Shown here: one piece after another, positions 53,986-63,377 of the stretch
How positions within the stretch are numbered: position 1 is the first letter of the stretch
Layout of the letters: each line of letters begins with the position of its first letter
Assembly (NCBI RefSeq): GCF_050589605.1
Contig: NZ_JBNGOO010000005.1
Direction: 5' to 3' (one strand)
Source: Granulosicoccus sp947495035
GTDB taxonomy: Bacteria; Pseudomonadota; Gammaproteobacteria; Granulosicoccales; Granulosicoccaceae
DNA: 64,000 nucleotides
The notes under the pieces: model-generated
Databases searched by the model: none
Told to the model about the DNA's origin: nothing
What the model saw: the letters and a program-made list of their open reading frames with translations, nothing else
Made by a program: the position numbers and the translations under genes

Positions 53986-54414
53986 TCTGACACCCCACCA
54001 ACATTCGCGATTTCGTCACACTTGGCGCTCGGTGGTATACCATATAGCAGATTTTTGGGGCGTCAATTTCATTCTGGTGGCTGTTCAGCCGCCACTATTT
54101 CCAATGCAGTGTCCGATTCGAAGCCGATGACAACGGCACCAGAGTCGGTCCCTGATCGGAAAAGACCCACGGAGAGACAGGTGCTCAGACGGCCAATTGC
54201 TTCCATGCTAGTCAGTGACGACGGGCAACAAGCGCTTGCGCACGCGTTTCAGAGCGGCCACGGACCCGGAGTCCCGGCACGACCTCCACTGATCACCTAT
54301 CTGGCGGAAGGTGTCTGTCCATGAACACTCCCGTCACCGATTATCCGGTCGCCACCGGCAGCGATGCTGCGGCTCCCGACCCTTGTAACAGTCCATCCAT
54401 GAGACCTTGCTTCT
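53986..54414. other. Gene-poor leader of sucCD with two short overlapping ORFs
   Basis: About 430 bases upstream of sucC. A weak sigma-70-like element is TTGGCG (54022-54027) with TATAGC (54043-54048), spaced only 15 bases. Two short ORFs overlap in a chain: one ending at 54324 (66 codons if started at the ATG at 54127), whose stop overlaps the ATG at 54321 of a 35-codon ORF. That one has GGAAGG nine bases upstream and ends at 54428 inside sucC. I do not recognise either protein. Confidence 0.5.
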
Positions 54415-54428
54415 ATGAATATTCATGA
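54321..54428 (+). CDS. Possible 35-aa leader peptide overlapping sucC
   Basis: A short ORF (MNTPVTDYPVATGSDAAAPD then CNSPSMRPCFYEYS) whose ATG follows GGAAGG at a good distance, and whose stop lies 11 bases after the first base of sucC's ATG. sucC itself has no clear ribosome site, so this leader could couple translation. There is no other support. Confidence 0.3.
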   Translation: MNTPVTDYPVATGSDAAAPDPCNSPSMRPCFYEYS

Positions 54429-55608
54429 ATATCAGGCAAAGGCGCTGCTGAAATCATTCGGCGCCCCCGTATCCGAAGGAGTGCCCATTCTGTCACTCGA
54501 TGATATCGATTCTGCGGTATCGACCTTGCCTGGTCCCGTCTACGTGGTAAAGAGCCAGATTCACGCCGGTGGACGCGGCAAGGGAACCTTCAAGGAGCTG
54601 TCCAGCGACGCCAAGGGCGGTGTACGTGTCTGCTTTTCGGCGGACGAAGCCCGCAGCAATGCTCAGGAAATGTTCGGCAAGACGCTGGTTACCGCGCAGA
54701 CCGGCCCTGCCGGCAAGCAAGTCAACCGCCTGTACCTGGAAGACGGCGCAGACATCGCGCGTGAACTGTATCTGTCCATCCTGGTGGACCGCGACAACAG
54801 CAAGGTGTCATTCGTGGCATCCACCGAAGGTGGCATGGACATCGAAACCGTTGCCCACGACACCCCCGAGAAGATTCATACCGTCGCCATCGATTGCCTG
54901 AAAGGCATGGTCGACGCCGACATCGACGCACTGAATTCGGCTTTCGAACTCGACGGTGCAGCAGCCGAAGATGGCAAGACCCTGTTTCCCCTGCTCTACA
55001 AGGCATTTGTCGATACCGACATGAGCCTGCTGGAAATCAACCCGCTGGTCGTGCTCAAGGACGGTCATCTGCGTGTTCTGGATGCCAAGGTATCCTTTGA
55101 CGGCAATGCCCTGTTCCGGCATCCCGAGATTGTCGAACTGCGCGACAAGACCGAAGAAGACGACAAGGAGATCGAAGCCTCCAAATACGACCTGGCCTAT
55201 ATCGCACTCGATGGCGACATCGGCTGCATGGTCAATGGTGCAGGCCTGGCCATGGCCACCATGGATATCATCAAGCTGTACGGTGCCTCTCCTGCCAACT
55301 TCCTGGACGTCGGGGGCGGCGCGACCGCGGAGAAAGTCACGGCTGCCTTCAAGATCATCACCTCTGACCCGAACGTCAAGGGCATTCTGGTCAACATCTT
55401 CGGAGGCATCATGCGTTGTGACGTCATTGCCGAAGGGGTGGTCACGGCAGTGAAGGAAGTCGGTTTGCAGGTACCTCTGGTTGTCCGCCTCGAAGGCACC
55501 AAGGTCGAAGAAGGCAAGGCCATCATCAATTCAAGCGGCCTGAACGTCATTGCCGCAGACGATCTGGACGATGCCGCCCAGAAAGTTGTCAACGCGGTCA
55601 AGGGATAA
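54415..55608 (+). CDS. sucC: Succinyl-CoA synthetase, beta subunit (ADP-forming type)
   Basis: A 397-aa TCA-cycle enzyme subunit that converts succinyl-CoA and ADP to succinate and ATP, with sucD. It starts MNIHEYQAKALLKSFG, the standard beginning, with an ATP-grasp fold: 'VVKSQIHAGGRGKGTF', 'LYLEDGADIARELYLSILVD', 'LLEINPLVVLKDG' and 'LDAKVSFDGNALFRHP'. 'LDVGGGATAEKVTAAFKII' and 'ILVNIFGGIMRCDVIAEG' are near-identical to the family. It overlaps a possible leader ORF and lies six bases before sucD. sucAB and lpd are not next to it. Confidence 0.97.
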   Translation: MNIHEYQAKALLKSFGAPVSEGVPILSLDDIDSAVSTLPGPVYVVKSQIHAGGRGKGTFKELSSDAKGGVRVCFSADEARSNAQEMFGKTLVTAQTGPAGKQVNRLYLEDGADIARELYLSILVDRDNSKVSFVASTEGGMDIETVAHDTPEKIHTVAIDCLKGMVDADIDALNSAFELDGAAAEDGKTLFPLLYKAFVDTDMSLLEINPLVVLKDGHLRVLDAKVSFDGNALFRHPEIVELRDKTEEDDKEIEASKYDLAYIALDGDIGCMVNGAGLAMATMDIIKLYGASPANFLDVGGGATAEKVTAAFKIITSDPNVKGILVNIFGGIMRCDVIAEGVVTAVKEVGLQVPLVVRLEGTKVEEGKAIINSSGLNVIAADDLDDAAQKVVNAVKG

Positions 55609-55614
55609 GCAGAC

Positions 55615-56526
55615 ATGTCAATATTGATCAACGAAAACACCAAGGTCCTCGTCCAGGGCTTGACCGGCAAGACCGGTACCTTCCACACCGAACAGGCGCT
55701 GGCCTATCACGGTACCAAGATGGTTGGCGGCATCCACCCCAAGAAAGGCGGTAGCGTCTGGACGTGCGGCGCAGGCGATGCCGAAGGTCAGGAACTGCCC
55801 ATCTTTGCAACCGTCAAGGAAGGCAAGGCCGAGACCGGTGCGACGGCCTCTGTCGTGTATGTCCCACCTGCGGGTGCGGCTGCCGCCATCACCGAAGCCA
55901 TCGATGCCGAGATCGAACTGATCATCTGCATCACCGAAGGTGTACCCGTACGTGACATGGTCGAAGTCAAGGCGCGACTGCAGGACTCCAGCTCCCGTCT
56001 GGTCGGTCCCAACTGCCCCGGCATCCTGACGCCCAATGCCTGCAAGATCGGCATCATGCCCGGCAGCATCTTCATGGACGGCAGCGTTGGCGTTGTGTCT
56101 CGTTCAGGTACCTTGACCTACGAAGCGGTGTATCAGACCACACAGGCAGGTCTGGGCCAGACAACAGCTGTCGGTATCGGCGGCGACCCGGTCAAGGGTA
56201 CCGAGTTCATCGACGTGCTGGACCTGTTCCTTGACGACGAGGAAACCAAATCCATCATCATGATCGGTGAGATCGGTGGGTCTGCCGAGGAAGAAGCGGC
56301 CGAGTGGCTGATCGAACAGGCCAAACAAGGTCGCAAGAAGCCAATGGCTGGTTTCATCGCGGGTCGCACAGCACCTCCGGGCCGTACCATGGGCCACGCC
56401 GGTGCGGTCATCTCCGGTGGCAAGGGTGGCGCTGAAGACAAGATCGCGGCCATGGAAAGTGCCGGCATTGTCGTATCTCGCTCCCCTGCCAAGCTGGGTG
56501 AGGCTCTGCTTCAGGCCATCGGCTGA
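55615..56526 (+). CDS. sucD: Succinyl-CoA synthetase, alpha subunit
   Basis: A 303-aa subunit binding CoA and carrying the phosphohistidine. 'ILINENTKVLVQGLTGKTGT' and 'FHTEQALAYHGTKMVGGIHP' begin the CoA-binding Rossmann fold; the phosphorylated His lies in 'GRTMGHAGAVISGGKGGAED'. 'VGPNCPGILTPNACKIGIMP' and 'SRSGTLTYEAVYQTT' are typical. The ATG at 55615 follows a GGATAAG site. The operon ends with two hairpins. Confidence 0.97.
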   Translation: MSILINENTKVLVQGLTGKTGTFHTEQALAYHGTKMVGGIHPKKGGSVWTCGAGDAEGQELPIFATVKEGKAETGATASVVYVPPAGAAAAITEAIDAEIELIICITEGVPVRDMVEVKARLQDSSSRLVGPNCPGILTPNACKIGIMPGSIFMDGSVGVVSRSGTLTYEAVYQTTQAGLGQTTAVGIGGDPVKGTEFIDVLDLFLDDEETKSIIMIGEIGGSAEEEAAEWLIEQAKQGRKKPMAGFIAGRTAPPGRTMGHAGAVISGGKGGAEDKIAAMESAGIVVSRSPAKLGEALLQAIG

Positions 56527-56536
56527 GGAAGCCTTG

Positions 56537-56605
56537 CGGGCAGTGCGGTACCCGCACTGCCCGGCTCGTACTTGCCGGCCATGGTCCTGATGGCCGGCAT
56601 CTGTT
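56537..56605 (+). terminator. Double hairpin terminator after sucD
   Basis: The first stem is CGGGCAGTGCGG (56537-56548) with CCGCACTGCCCG (56552-56563), loop TAC. The second is TGCCGGCCA (56573-56581) with TGGCCGGCA (56591-56599), followed by TCTGTTTT. The second fits a Rho-independent terminator for sucCD; the convergent secreted-protein gene ends just beyond. Confidence 0.75.
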
Positions 56606-56606
56606 T

Positions 56607-58364
56607 TCAGTTCCTGACCAGTTCGATGTAGTCGATGGCAAAGCCATGGCTACGGCCGGATATCTCCAGCTGATACGTCTTGCCGGCAGTCAGGTTCTGC
56701 TTCAGGACATAGCGCTTGCCGTGTGCATCGACCTTGCCGCCCACGATCCATTGATCCTTGCCCTTGTTGAAGATCTTCATCCAGGAAGATCCGTTCATGC
56801 GCAACCAGACATCGTTGTTCAGATCACTGGCAGCAGGGTTCAGGGCCCGACTGCGTAGCTGCAAGGTGTATTTCCCCGTGCTGCCGGGCGTTACCGTAAA
56901 TGACATGATTCCCTTGCCGGCCTGTCGCACGTTGTACAGATTTGCGCCGGACCAGCGAATATAGCCATTTCCCGAATAGCCGGCACGCTGGGTGTCCTTC
57001 ACCCAGCCGCTACCCAGCGGATGATTTTCCACCTCGATACGAAGGGAGTTTCCTGTAGTGGTCTCGGCGGCACTGTCTGACGGCGAAGTCGAGGGTTCCG
57101 ATGGCGCGCTGTCTTGCACCGAACCATCGATATCGGCCAGCGTCGGATTCCGGAAGCTTGCACAGATGTAGCCACTGCCACTCGGATCGCAATCAACCCG
57201 TGGCAGACTGGTGATCTGTGCATAGGCCCGTCTGGCAGCCGACAGACTGCCGCCATAGACGGCAACCCGACCGCTGCTGACAACAGTTGTGTCAGGCTGT
57301 GTGGGTACCACCACTTGCGATGGTTCGTCATTCGTCACCGGGTCCGTGCTCGCATTGCCCTGTGTATCTGCCAGCGTCGGATTCTGGAAACTGGCACAGA
57401 CATAACCACCGCCGGCAGGATCACAGTCAACTCGTCTCAGTGACGTGGCACTTCGATACAGTGCTCGTGCGTTCCCCAACGAACTGCCATACACCGCAAC
57501 GCGACCGGTACTCTGCTCGTCATTCGGCCGTGGTTGAGACGGTGCCTCAGGCTCGGTTGGCAAAGCGGGTGCCGGCACTTCAACGCTTGCTGCCCCGAAG
57601 TAGACCTGCCCGAAGTCGAAGGCATCAGCCACGCGATTCGTGGACACGTCGAGTATCTCCAGAATTTCCACCACATCAGAAAAGTCGACCACCCGGTTCG
57701 AGTTGGTCACCGCCTGGAATGCCGTGTCCCAGACATGCGCATAGCGACTCTTGCTGGTCAGATCCTGGAAATCCGACGCATTCTTCCGGTTCGTTCTGAG
57801 CCAGGCAGTCGCGTTCTGACGATTGCCGTCGTCGATCTTGCGGTAACTGGTCGCCGACTTGACCAGTGCCAGATTGCCACTGCTGGTATGTTCCTCGTTC
57901 CACTCGGAATGCTGCACGACACGAATGTTCTTCAGTGCGCTGACATTGCGCGCCTTGAGTTCGCGAATCACATCTGCGGTGAAATCACTGGGTCCACTCT
58001 CGGCGACATGTACCGTCCCGCCCGAGCGCAGGGTCTGCTGCCACCGGTCGGCAGCCTGATGCAATGTATTGCTCCTGTCGTGGAACGCGTCCAGACCATC
58101 GGGAAACACCATTCGCATGATGTCGGAGCTCCCCTTCAGTATTCCGGAGTTTCGATCACTCTTGGTTCCGTTGATGGCAAGTACATTCAGGCCGGAATAC
58201 GTATCGAATACCTCACGCGTAGCCGGCATGGACTGCAGGTCGTCATAATCGTAGCTGCTGTCCCAATGAACCGATATCAGATCACCAGACTTGTAATGTT
58301 GATTGGCTGCAAGAGCAGATGTTGTCAATGCGAAAAACAGAAAAGAGGCCGAAAGTAGTCTCAT
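56607..58364 (-). CDS. Secreted multidomain protein with two unusual repeats and a carbohydrate-binding-like C-terminus
   Basis: A 585-aa exported protein. The signal peptide is MRLLSASFLFFALTTSALA. Residues 24-257 form a domain with 'HWDSSYDYDDLQSMPATR', 'VVQHSEWNEEHTSSGN' and 'YAHVWDTAFQAV'; this faintly suggests a nucleoside-hydrolase-like fold, low confidence. Two copies of a repeat lie at 286-334 and 364-412, each with 'GRVAVYG', 'SL', 'TSL.RVDCDP.G.GY' and 'CASF.NPTLAD', with two cysteines each. Pro/Ser-rich linkers separate domains. The C-terminus (440-585), with 'EVENHPLGSGWV' and 'YSGNGYIRWSG', resembles a CBM6/35-type carbohydrate-binding module. GGAAA precedes the ATG at 58364. Confidence 0.75.
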   Translation of the reverse strand: MRLLSASFLFFALTTSALAANQHYKSGDLISVHWDSSYDYDDLQSMPATREVFDTYSGLNVLAINGTKSDRNSGILKGSSDIMRMVFPDGLDAFHDRSNTLHQAADRWQQTLRSGGTVHVAESGPSDFTADVIRELKARNVSALKNIRVVQHSEWNEEHTSSGNLALVKSATSYRKIDDGNRQNATAWLRTNRKNASDFQDLTSKSRYAHVWDTAFQAVTNSNRVVDFSDVVEILEILDVSTNRVADAFDFGQVYFGAASVEVPAPALPTEPEAPSQPRPNDEQSTGRVAVYGSSLGNARALYRSATSLRRVDCDPAGGGYVCASFQNPTLADTQGNASTDPVTNDEPSQVVVPTQPDTTVVSSGRVAVYGGSLSAARRAYAQITSLPRVDCDPSGSGYICASFRNPTLADIDGSVQDSAPSEPSTSPSDSAAETTTGNSLRIEVENHPLGSGWVKDTQRAGYSGNGYIRWSGANLYNVRQAGKGIMSFTVTPGSTGKYTLQLRSRALNPAASDLNNDVWLRMNGSSWMKIFNKGKDQWIVGGKVDAHGKRYVLKQNLTAGKTYQLEISGRSHGFAIDYIELVRN

Positions 58365-58453
58365 GAATGGTTTCCAGGTTGGCTTCGGTTCAACGATCAT
58401 CAATAAGTCGCCCCCTATTTTTACAGGTGTTTTCGCTTCTTGACGACGAGCCG

Positions 58454-58481
58454 ATCATATAGCGTCTGAGCAATAACGCAA
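58454..58481 (-). promoter_or_regulatory. Candidate sigma-70 promoter for the 56607-58364 gene
   Basis: On the minus strand TTGCGT (58481-58476) and TATGAT (58459-58454) are separated by 16 bases, about 90 bases before the ATG at 58364. The -10 box is near consensus and the -35 is fair. There is no supporting transcript data. Confidence 0.45.
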
Positions 58482-58887
58482 TTTGCCAACAGCTTGAAAA
58501 GCCCTCACGCGTTAATACATCTGCGTCCCTTCTGGAGAATCCGGCATCCGGAAATCGAATGAAAAAACACGCCGGTAAACGCGCTTGTTTTTTGACACGG
58601 ATTGCGCAGATTATCAATACAAGTCGGAGATGGTTTTCTGCAGTACCGCGGGATCACCACCCACCACGCCTTGTAGACAGCTGATTTCATTGACTATATC
58701 GCCAGAGCCGCTAAAAACCGTCACCGAGCGCAGATCGGCTGTCTGCTGTATCGACTATTCCTGCTCAGGGCTGCCTGGTCGATGGCAGCAACGCCATGGA
58801 ACATGACAACACGGTCGCGGACAAGTCACATTCAGCCTCGGAGACCCGTTCAGAGCATGTAACCGGAAATAACATATTGACCTGACC

Positions 58888-58918
58888 GCAGGCTTGCGGA
58901 ACCCGACTGCAAGCCTGC
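58888..58918 (-). terminator. 10-bp hairpin downstream of the BNR-type gene
   Basis: GCAGGCTTGC (58888-58897) pairs with GCAAGCCTGC (58909-58918) over an 11-base loop, 60 bases after the stop of the 58979-60427 gene. It is a probable terminator structure without a clear T-tract. Confidence 0.5.
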
Positions 58919-58978
58919 CACGGCCACCAGGACACTGGCTGGCAAGGCAGCGGCACTCATTACGGGAAAGGCCCGAAT

Positions 58979-60427
58979 CTACTTCAGATAGGGCGTTGAA
59001 AAATCGTCCAGCTCGGACAGGGGTATGCTCAAGACGTAAGCCTCGACAGCATGATTGCCGCGCTTGCTGCCAACAGCGTGGTGCTGGTTCAGGGTCAGCA
59101 TCATCGACAGCCAGCCATGCTCGATGGCATTCTTGTCCACACTGGCATGGTAATACCTCGTCACATACCCCTTGGCCAACAACACGCCTTTCCTGTCCAG
59201 CTCGGGAGAGAGACGGTGAAAATACAGGGAATCCCCTCTGGCGGATACCGCTCCCATGCCATCAGGCAGTTGAAACACATCATCCGTACCTGATCGGAAC
59301 ACATCGCCAAGCGATACCCACTGTCTGCCATCGAAATGATGGTAAAACAGTCTTCCGTCTCTGGCCGTGTTCAGGATGTGTGGATGGGAGTCACTGTCTA
59401 CGGCAATGGAACCCGCGTTTCCGGGAACGGGATCGCCCTTGCCGGTGTTCCAGATCAGTTGCGGAACCGTACTCTGACCTGCACCACTCCACAACAAGGG
59501 CAATGCCACCTCCCCCTCACCGTACTGCTTCCATTGCCGTCCGTCATCGCTGTACAGATGAAACAGGTCATGCTGCTGTTCGGTACTTCTCGACAGTACC
59601 TCAGGTCGATCATCACGCCACAAGGCCGACAAGTGCAATTGCGTACCATCCGTATTCCAGGCAATGTTGCTGACATACAGACGCAAATGCGTTCCCGTGT
59701 TCAGTTGAGCCACATCCTCCCAGTAACGCGAAGACGTATTCCAGCGCTTCAGCAACCAGCGAAAGGCGGGCTTGCCACCACCCACTTCCTGTTCCCTGTA
59801 GGAGAAATACAACTCCTCTCCCAGATAGCTGAATGAAGGATAGGTTACCCGGTCATCGTCCTGCGGGTTGATCGACCGCTCGGGCAGTTGCCTGAACGAG
59901 GTGATATCATAGGGTCTCAAGGATATCGCCATGCGCAGCGGATCGACATGATGATTGGCGGTGGCAAACAGGGTACCGTCGGCTGCAACGCCGAAGGCCG
60001 TGTAGTTGTGACTGTCGTATTCGAGCGCCTCATTGCCGATGTGCTGGTGAATGTCCACGGCCTCGCTCCAGGATCCGTTCGGAAAATCACGTATCACGAT
60101 CGCCAGGCGCCGCTGCTCATTGTAGAAGGTCAGTACCTGCTGCAGCTTGTGCTCGGCCCGGTTGTAGAAGGTGACAAGATCACTATCGGAATTCACATTG
60201 TAGCGATAGAGGTTGTCCATGCGCGACGGGATCCTGTCGAGCCTGGCATCGCTGACGGGCATCGCCGCCTCCGCCAGGCAGTCGACAGGCAGTGATGCAT
60301 CGCCTGCACAATGCGCGCCCGAGGCAATGGCCGCCTGGGCCGATACGGCCGCATCCGGGGAGACCGGTAGCGGCATGGACAGGAACAGCAGCAGGCCGGC
60401 TGCCGCCGTTCTCGACAGAGTCATCAT
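58979..60427 (-). CDS. Secreted BNR_4-type beta-propeller protein
   Basis: A 482-aa exported protein. The signal peptide covers about the first 25-30 residues ('AAAGLLLFLSMPLPVSPDA'). The rest fits the BNR_4 family (seven-bladed propellers related to some ulvan and other polysaccharide lyases): 'YDSHNYTAFGVAADGTLF', 'NHHVDPLRMAISL', 'DDDRVTYPSFSYLGEELYFS', 'WKQYGEGEVALPLLW', 'RDGRLFYHHFDGRQWV'. These include His residues that form the active site in some relatives, so lyase activity is possible, but substrate and activity are unproven. Two adjacent ATGs begin the gene (60427, 60424). Its neighbour towards 56607 has a carbohydrate-binding-like domain. Confidence 0.75.
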   Translation of the reverse strand: MMTLSRTAAAGLLLFLSMPLPVSPDAAVSAQAAIASGAHCAGDASLPVDCLAEAAMPVSDARLDRIPSRMDNLYRYNVNSDSDLVTFYNRAEHKLQQVLTFYNEQRRLAIVIRDFPNGSWSEAVDIHQHIGNEALEYDSHNYTAFGVAADGTLFATANHHVDPLRMAISLRPYDITSFRQLPERSINPQDDDRVTYPSFSYLGEELYFSYREQEVGGGKPAFRWLLKRWNTSSRYWEDVAQLNTGTHLRLYVSNIAWNTDGTQLHLSALWRDDRPEVLSRSTEQQHDLFHLYSDDGRQWKQYGEGEVALPLLWSGAGQSTVPQLIWNTGKGDPVPGNAGSIAVDSDSHPHILNTARDGRLFYHHFDGRQWVSLGDVFRSGTDDVFQLPDGMGAVSARGDSLYFHRLSPELDRKGVLLAKGYVTRYYHASVDKNAIEHGWLSMMLTLNQHHAVGSKRGNHAVEAYVLSIPLSELDDFSTPYLK

Positions 60428-60572
60428 GATTGCGAAAGCTGAAGGAGCGTGGCTGAATGGCGAAGGCGCTCCGGCCGAGCAGTCAGGTCTCTATCGGAGC
60501 GCGCAATGCCCTGCAGGAATCCGTCCAGACACCAATCAGTCAGTGCCTGGCCAGACGCTTTTCAGTGATCTG

Positions 60573-63374
60573 TCACGCTCGGGCGAGCGGTTCTGTGACT
60601 CTGGACTCGATCGCCGACACCCGGCACGCGGAGAACTTGAATTCCGGAATCTTGCCATAGGGATCCAGTTGCGGATTGGTCAGCACATTGGCGGCGGCTT
60701 CCACGTAGGCAAAGGGCAGAAAGACCATGTCCTCTGCCACCGCCCGATCGGCACGTGCCATGATCGTGATGGTGCCACGACGCGTCTCCAGACTCATCAT
60801 GTCACCGGGTGCGATACCAAGGCGACGCAAGGTCTTCGGATGCAGTGACGCATTGGCCTCCGGCTCCGCCCAATCCAGTACTGACGCCCGACGCGTCATG
60901 GAACCGGTGTGCCAGTGCTCCAGCTGTCGCCCGGTAGTCAGTATCATGGGGTACTGATCATCGGGCACTTCGGCCGGTGAGGTGACCTGTGCAGGTGTGA
61001 AGCGGGCCCTTCCTTCCGGCCTGGGATAACCGTCGGCGAACAGGATCGGCTGACCTGGATCGTCCGGAGACAATGACGGGTAGGTTACCGCAGTCTTTTC
61101 CAGTCGCTCCCAGCTGATGTTGTCCAGTGAAGGCATGGAACGCTTCATCTCGGCAAAGACCTGCGAGGGATGGGTATAGGTCCAATTTAGTCCCAGACGC
61201 TTTGCCAGTTCAACGGTAATCCACCAATCCTCTTTCGCCTCACCCGGTGGCGAGACGGCTGGGCGTCCCATCTGCACCTGGCGATTGGTGTTGGTGACCG
61301 TACCGGTTTTCTCGGGCCAGGCCGATGAGGGCAGAATGACATCGGCATAGTTGGCCGTTTCCGTCAGGAAGATATCCTGCACAACCAGATGCTCCAGTTT
61401 CGCCAGCGCATCCCGTGCATGCGTGACATCCGGGTCCGACATGGCGGGGTTCTCTCCCAGAATGTACATGCCACGCACCTGCCCTTCGTGAATCGCATCC
61501 ATGATCTCGACCACCGTCAGACCTTTCCGCTCATCGATGTTGTCCGAGCCCCAGATGTCATTGAAGGCGGACCGTACCCCCTCATCGGTGACGGATTGAT
61601 AGTCGGGCAGGAACATCGGGATCAGACCGGCATCGGATGCGCCCTGTACATTGTTCTGCCCTCGCAAGGGATGCAGACCCGCACCAGGACGGCCAATCTG
61701 GCCGGTCATCAGGGCCAGCGATATCAGGCAACGTGAATTGTCCGTGCCATGAATGTGCTGGGATATCCCCATGCCCCAGAAGATGAGGGCGGCCCGTGCT
61801 CCGGCAAAGGTCCTGGCCACATCGCGCAGCACCGACTCCTCGATGCCACACAGGGCCGACATCTTCGCCACCGGAAATTCGGACAGATGCGCCTTCATGG
61901 CTTCCCAGTTCTCGGTGAACCCGGCAATGTACTGTTTGTCGTACAGCTCCTCCTCCACGATCACGTTCATGATGGCATTGAGCATGGCCACATCGGTACC
62001 CGGCCGAAACTGCAACATGTGCGAGGCATGCCGCTTGAGCCCGACACCGCGCGGATCCATGACAATCAACTTGCCACCGCGCCTGGCAAACTGCTTCAGA
62101 TAGGTTGCGGCAACCGGATGGTTCTCCACCGGATTGGCCCCGATGACAATGGCCACGTCGGCATGCTCTATCTCGTTGAATGTCGCGGTGACGCCGCCAC
62201 CACCGACATTTTCCAGCAAGGCTGCTACCGATGATGCATGGCAAAGACGGGTACAGTGATCCACGTTGTTATGGCCAAAGCCCTGGCGGATCAGCTTCTG
62301 AAACAGATAGGCCTCCTCATTGGAGCACTTGGCCGATCCGAAGCCGGCGATACGCTGGCCGGTATCATCACGCAATCTGGCCATGCCACCGGCGGCGAAA
62401 GCCAGCGCCTCATCCCATTCGGCTTCGCGAAAATGAGTCAGCGGATCGGCCGGATCCACGTTCAGTCCCTTGGGTGGTGCATCCTCACGCCTGATCAACG
62501 GTTTGGTGAGCCGATGCGGGTGGGAGATGTAGTCGAACCCGAACCGGCCTTTCACGCACAGGCGATTTTCATTGGACGGTCCGGCTATACCGTCCACCCA
62601 GAGAATCTTCTCTTCCTTGACCTTGAACGACACCTGACAACCTACCCCGCAATACGGACAGACGCTCTTGACCTCCCGGTCGAAGGACTGACTGTCGCCC
62701 ACGCCCTGCTCATCCAGCAGCACGGCCGGCATCAGTGCGCCGGTGGGACAGGCTTGCACGCATTCGCCACAGGCCACACAGGTGGACTGCCCCATGGGAT
62801 CATCAAAATCGAAGGTGATCCGGGCATCGTGGCCTCGATCCGACATGCCGATGACATCGTTGACCTGTACTTCACGACAGGCTCTGACGCATAGATTGCA
62901 GTGAATGCAGGCGTCCAGATTGACGCTCATGGCAAGATGCGATGCATCCGGTGCGGGTCGCCGCGACGCATCGATCGGCGGGAATCGACTGACCGAAATA
63001 TCCTGCATTGCCGCCATGTCCCAGAAGTGCGATGACTGGTCATGCGCCTCGTTCCTGGCCGGCTGATCGGCCATCAGCATCTCGACCACCATGCGCCGGG
63101 AGTGACTGGCCCGATCGCTCTGCGTGTTGACGACCATACCTTCGGTGGGCGTGCGGATACAGGATGCAGCCAGCGTTCGCTCGCCTTCAATCTCCACCAT
63201 GCAGGCCCGACAGTTGCCATCGGCACGGTAACCGCTGGCATCCTTGTGGCACAGATGCGGAATCAGCGTGCCCTGACGTTTGGCGATTTCCCACAGTGAC
63301 TCATCGACTGCGGCCGTCACCGTCTGTCCATCGAGCGTGAAAGTGACCATCCCTGCATTGTTCGAATCAGTCAT
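60573..63374 (-). CDS. fdsA: Formate dehydrogenase, molybdopterin-containing alpha subunit
   Basis: A 933-aa cytoplasmic enzyme of the NAD-dependent type, oxidising formate to CO2. The N-terminus has a NuoG-like [2Fe-2S] region ('CHKDASGYRADGNCRACMVE'), then two ferredoxin-type [4Fe-4S] clusters ('CIHCNLCVRACREVQ', 'CVACGECVQACPTGAL') and the Mo-cofactor-linked [4Fe-4S] 'VCPYCGVGCQ'. The catalytic-site region is 'DHCTRLCHASSVAALL', where the Cys ligates Mo. 'MGISQHIHGTDNSRCLISLA' and 'LRGQNNVQGASDAG' are also diagnostic. The ATG at 63374 lies three bases after the beta-subunit stop. No fdhD or delta subunit lies in the window. Confidence 0.92.
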   Translation of the reverse strand: MTDSNNAGMVTFTLDGQTVTAAVDESLWEIAKRQGTLIPHLCHKDASGYRADGNCRACMVEIEGERTLAASCIRTPTEGMVVNTQSDRASHSRRMVVEMLMADQPARNEAHDQSSHFWDMAAMQDISVSRFPPIDASRRPAPDASHLAMSVNLDACIHCNLCVRACREVQVNDVIGMSDRGHDARITFDFDDPMGQSTCVACGECVQACPTGALMPAVLLDEQGVGDSQSFDREVKSVCPYCGVGCQVSFKVKEEKILWVDGIAGPSNENRLCVKGRFGFDYISHPHRLTKPLIRREDAPPKGLNVDPADPLTHFREAEWDEALAFAAGGMARLRDDTGQRIAGFGSAKCSNEEAYLFQKLIRQGFGHNNVDHCTRLCHASSVAALLENVGGGGVTATFNEIEHADVAIVIGANPVENHPVAATYLKQFARRGGKLIVMDPRGVGLKRHASHMLQFRPGTDVAMLNAIMNVIVEEELYDKQYIAGFTENWEAMKAHLSEFPVAKMSALCGIEESVLRDVARTFAGARAALIFWGMGISQHIHGTDNSRCLISLALMTGQIGRPGAGLHPLRGQNNVQGASDAGLIPMFLPDYQSVTDEGVRSAFNDIWGSDNIDERKGLTVVEIMDAIHEGQVRGMYILGENPAMSDPDVTHARDALAKLEHLVVQDIFLTETANYADVILPSSAWPEKTGTVTNTNRQVQMGRPAVSPPGEAKEDWWITVELAKRLGLNWTYTHPSQVFAEMKRSMPSLDNISWERLEKTAVTYPSLSPDDPGQPILFADGYPRPEGRARFTPAQVTSPAEVPDDQYPMILTTGRQLEHWHTGSMTRRASVLDWAEPEANASLHPKTLRRLGIAPGDMMSLETRRGTITIMARADRAVAEDMVFLPFAYVEAAANVLTNPQLDPYGKIPEFKFSACRVSAIESRVTEPLARA

Positions 63375-63377
63375 GCT

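Larger units (their letters stand above)
58365..58978. other. Gene-free region between two secreted-protein genes
   Basis: About 610 bases that hold no convincing ORF; short frames at 58505-58690 and 58585-58806 look random. It contains a candidate promoter for the 56607-58364 gene and a hairpin at 58888-58918. Confidence 0.6.

Noticed and set aside
60213..60848. 211-codon plus-strand frame across the fdsA end
   Set aside because: It runs antisense to the BNR-type gene and fdsA and has no recognisable features.
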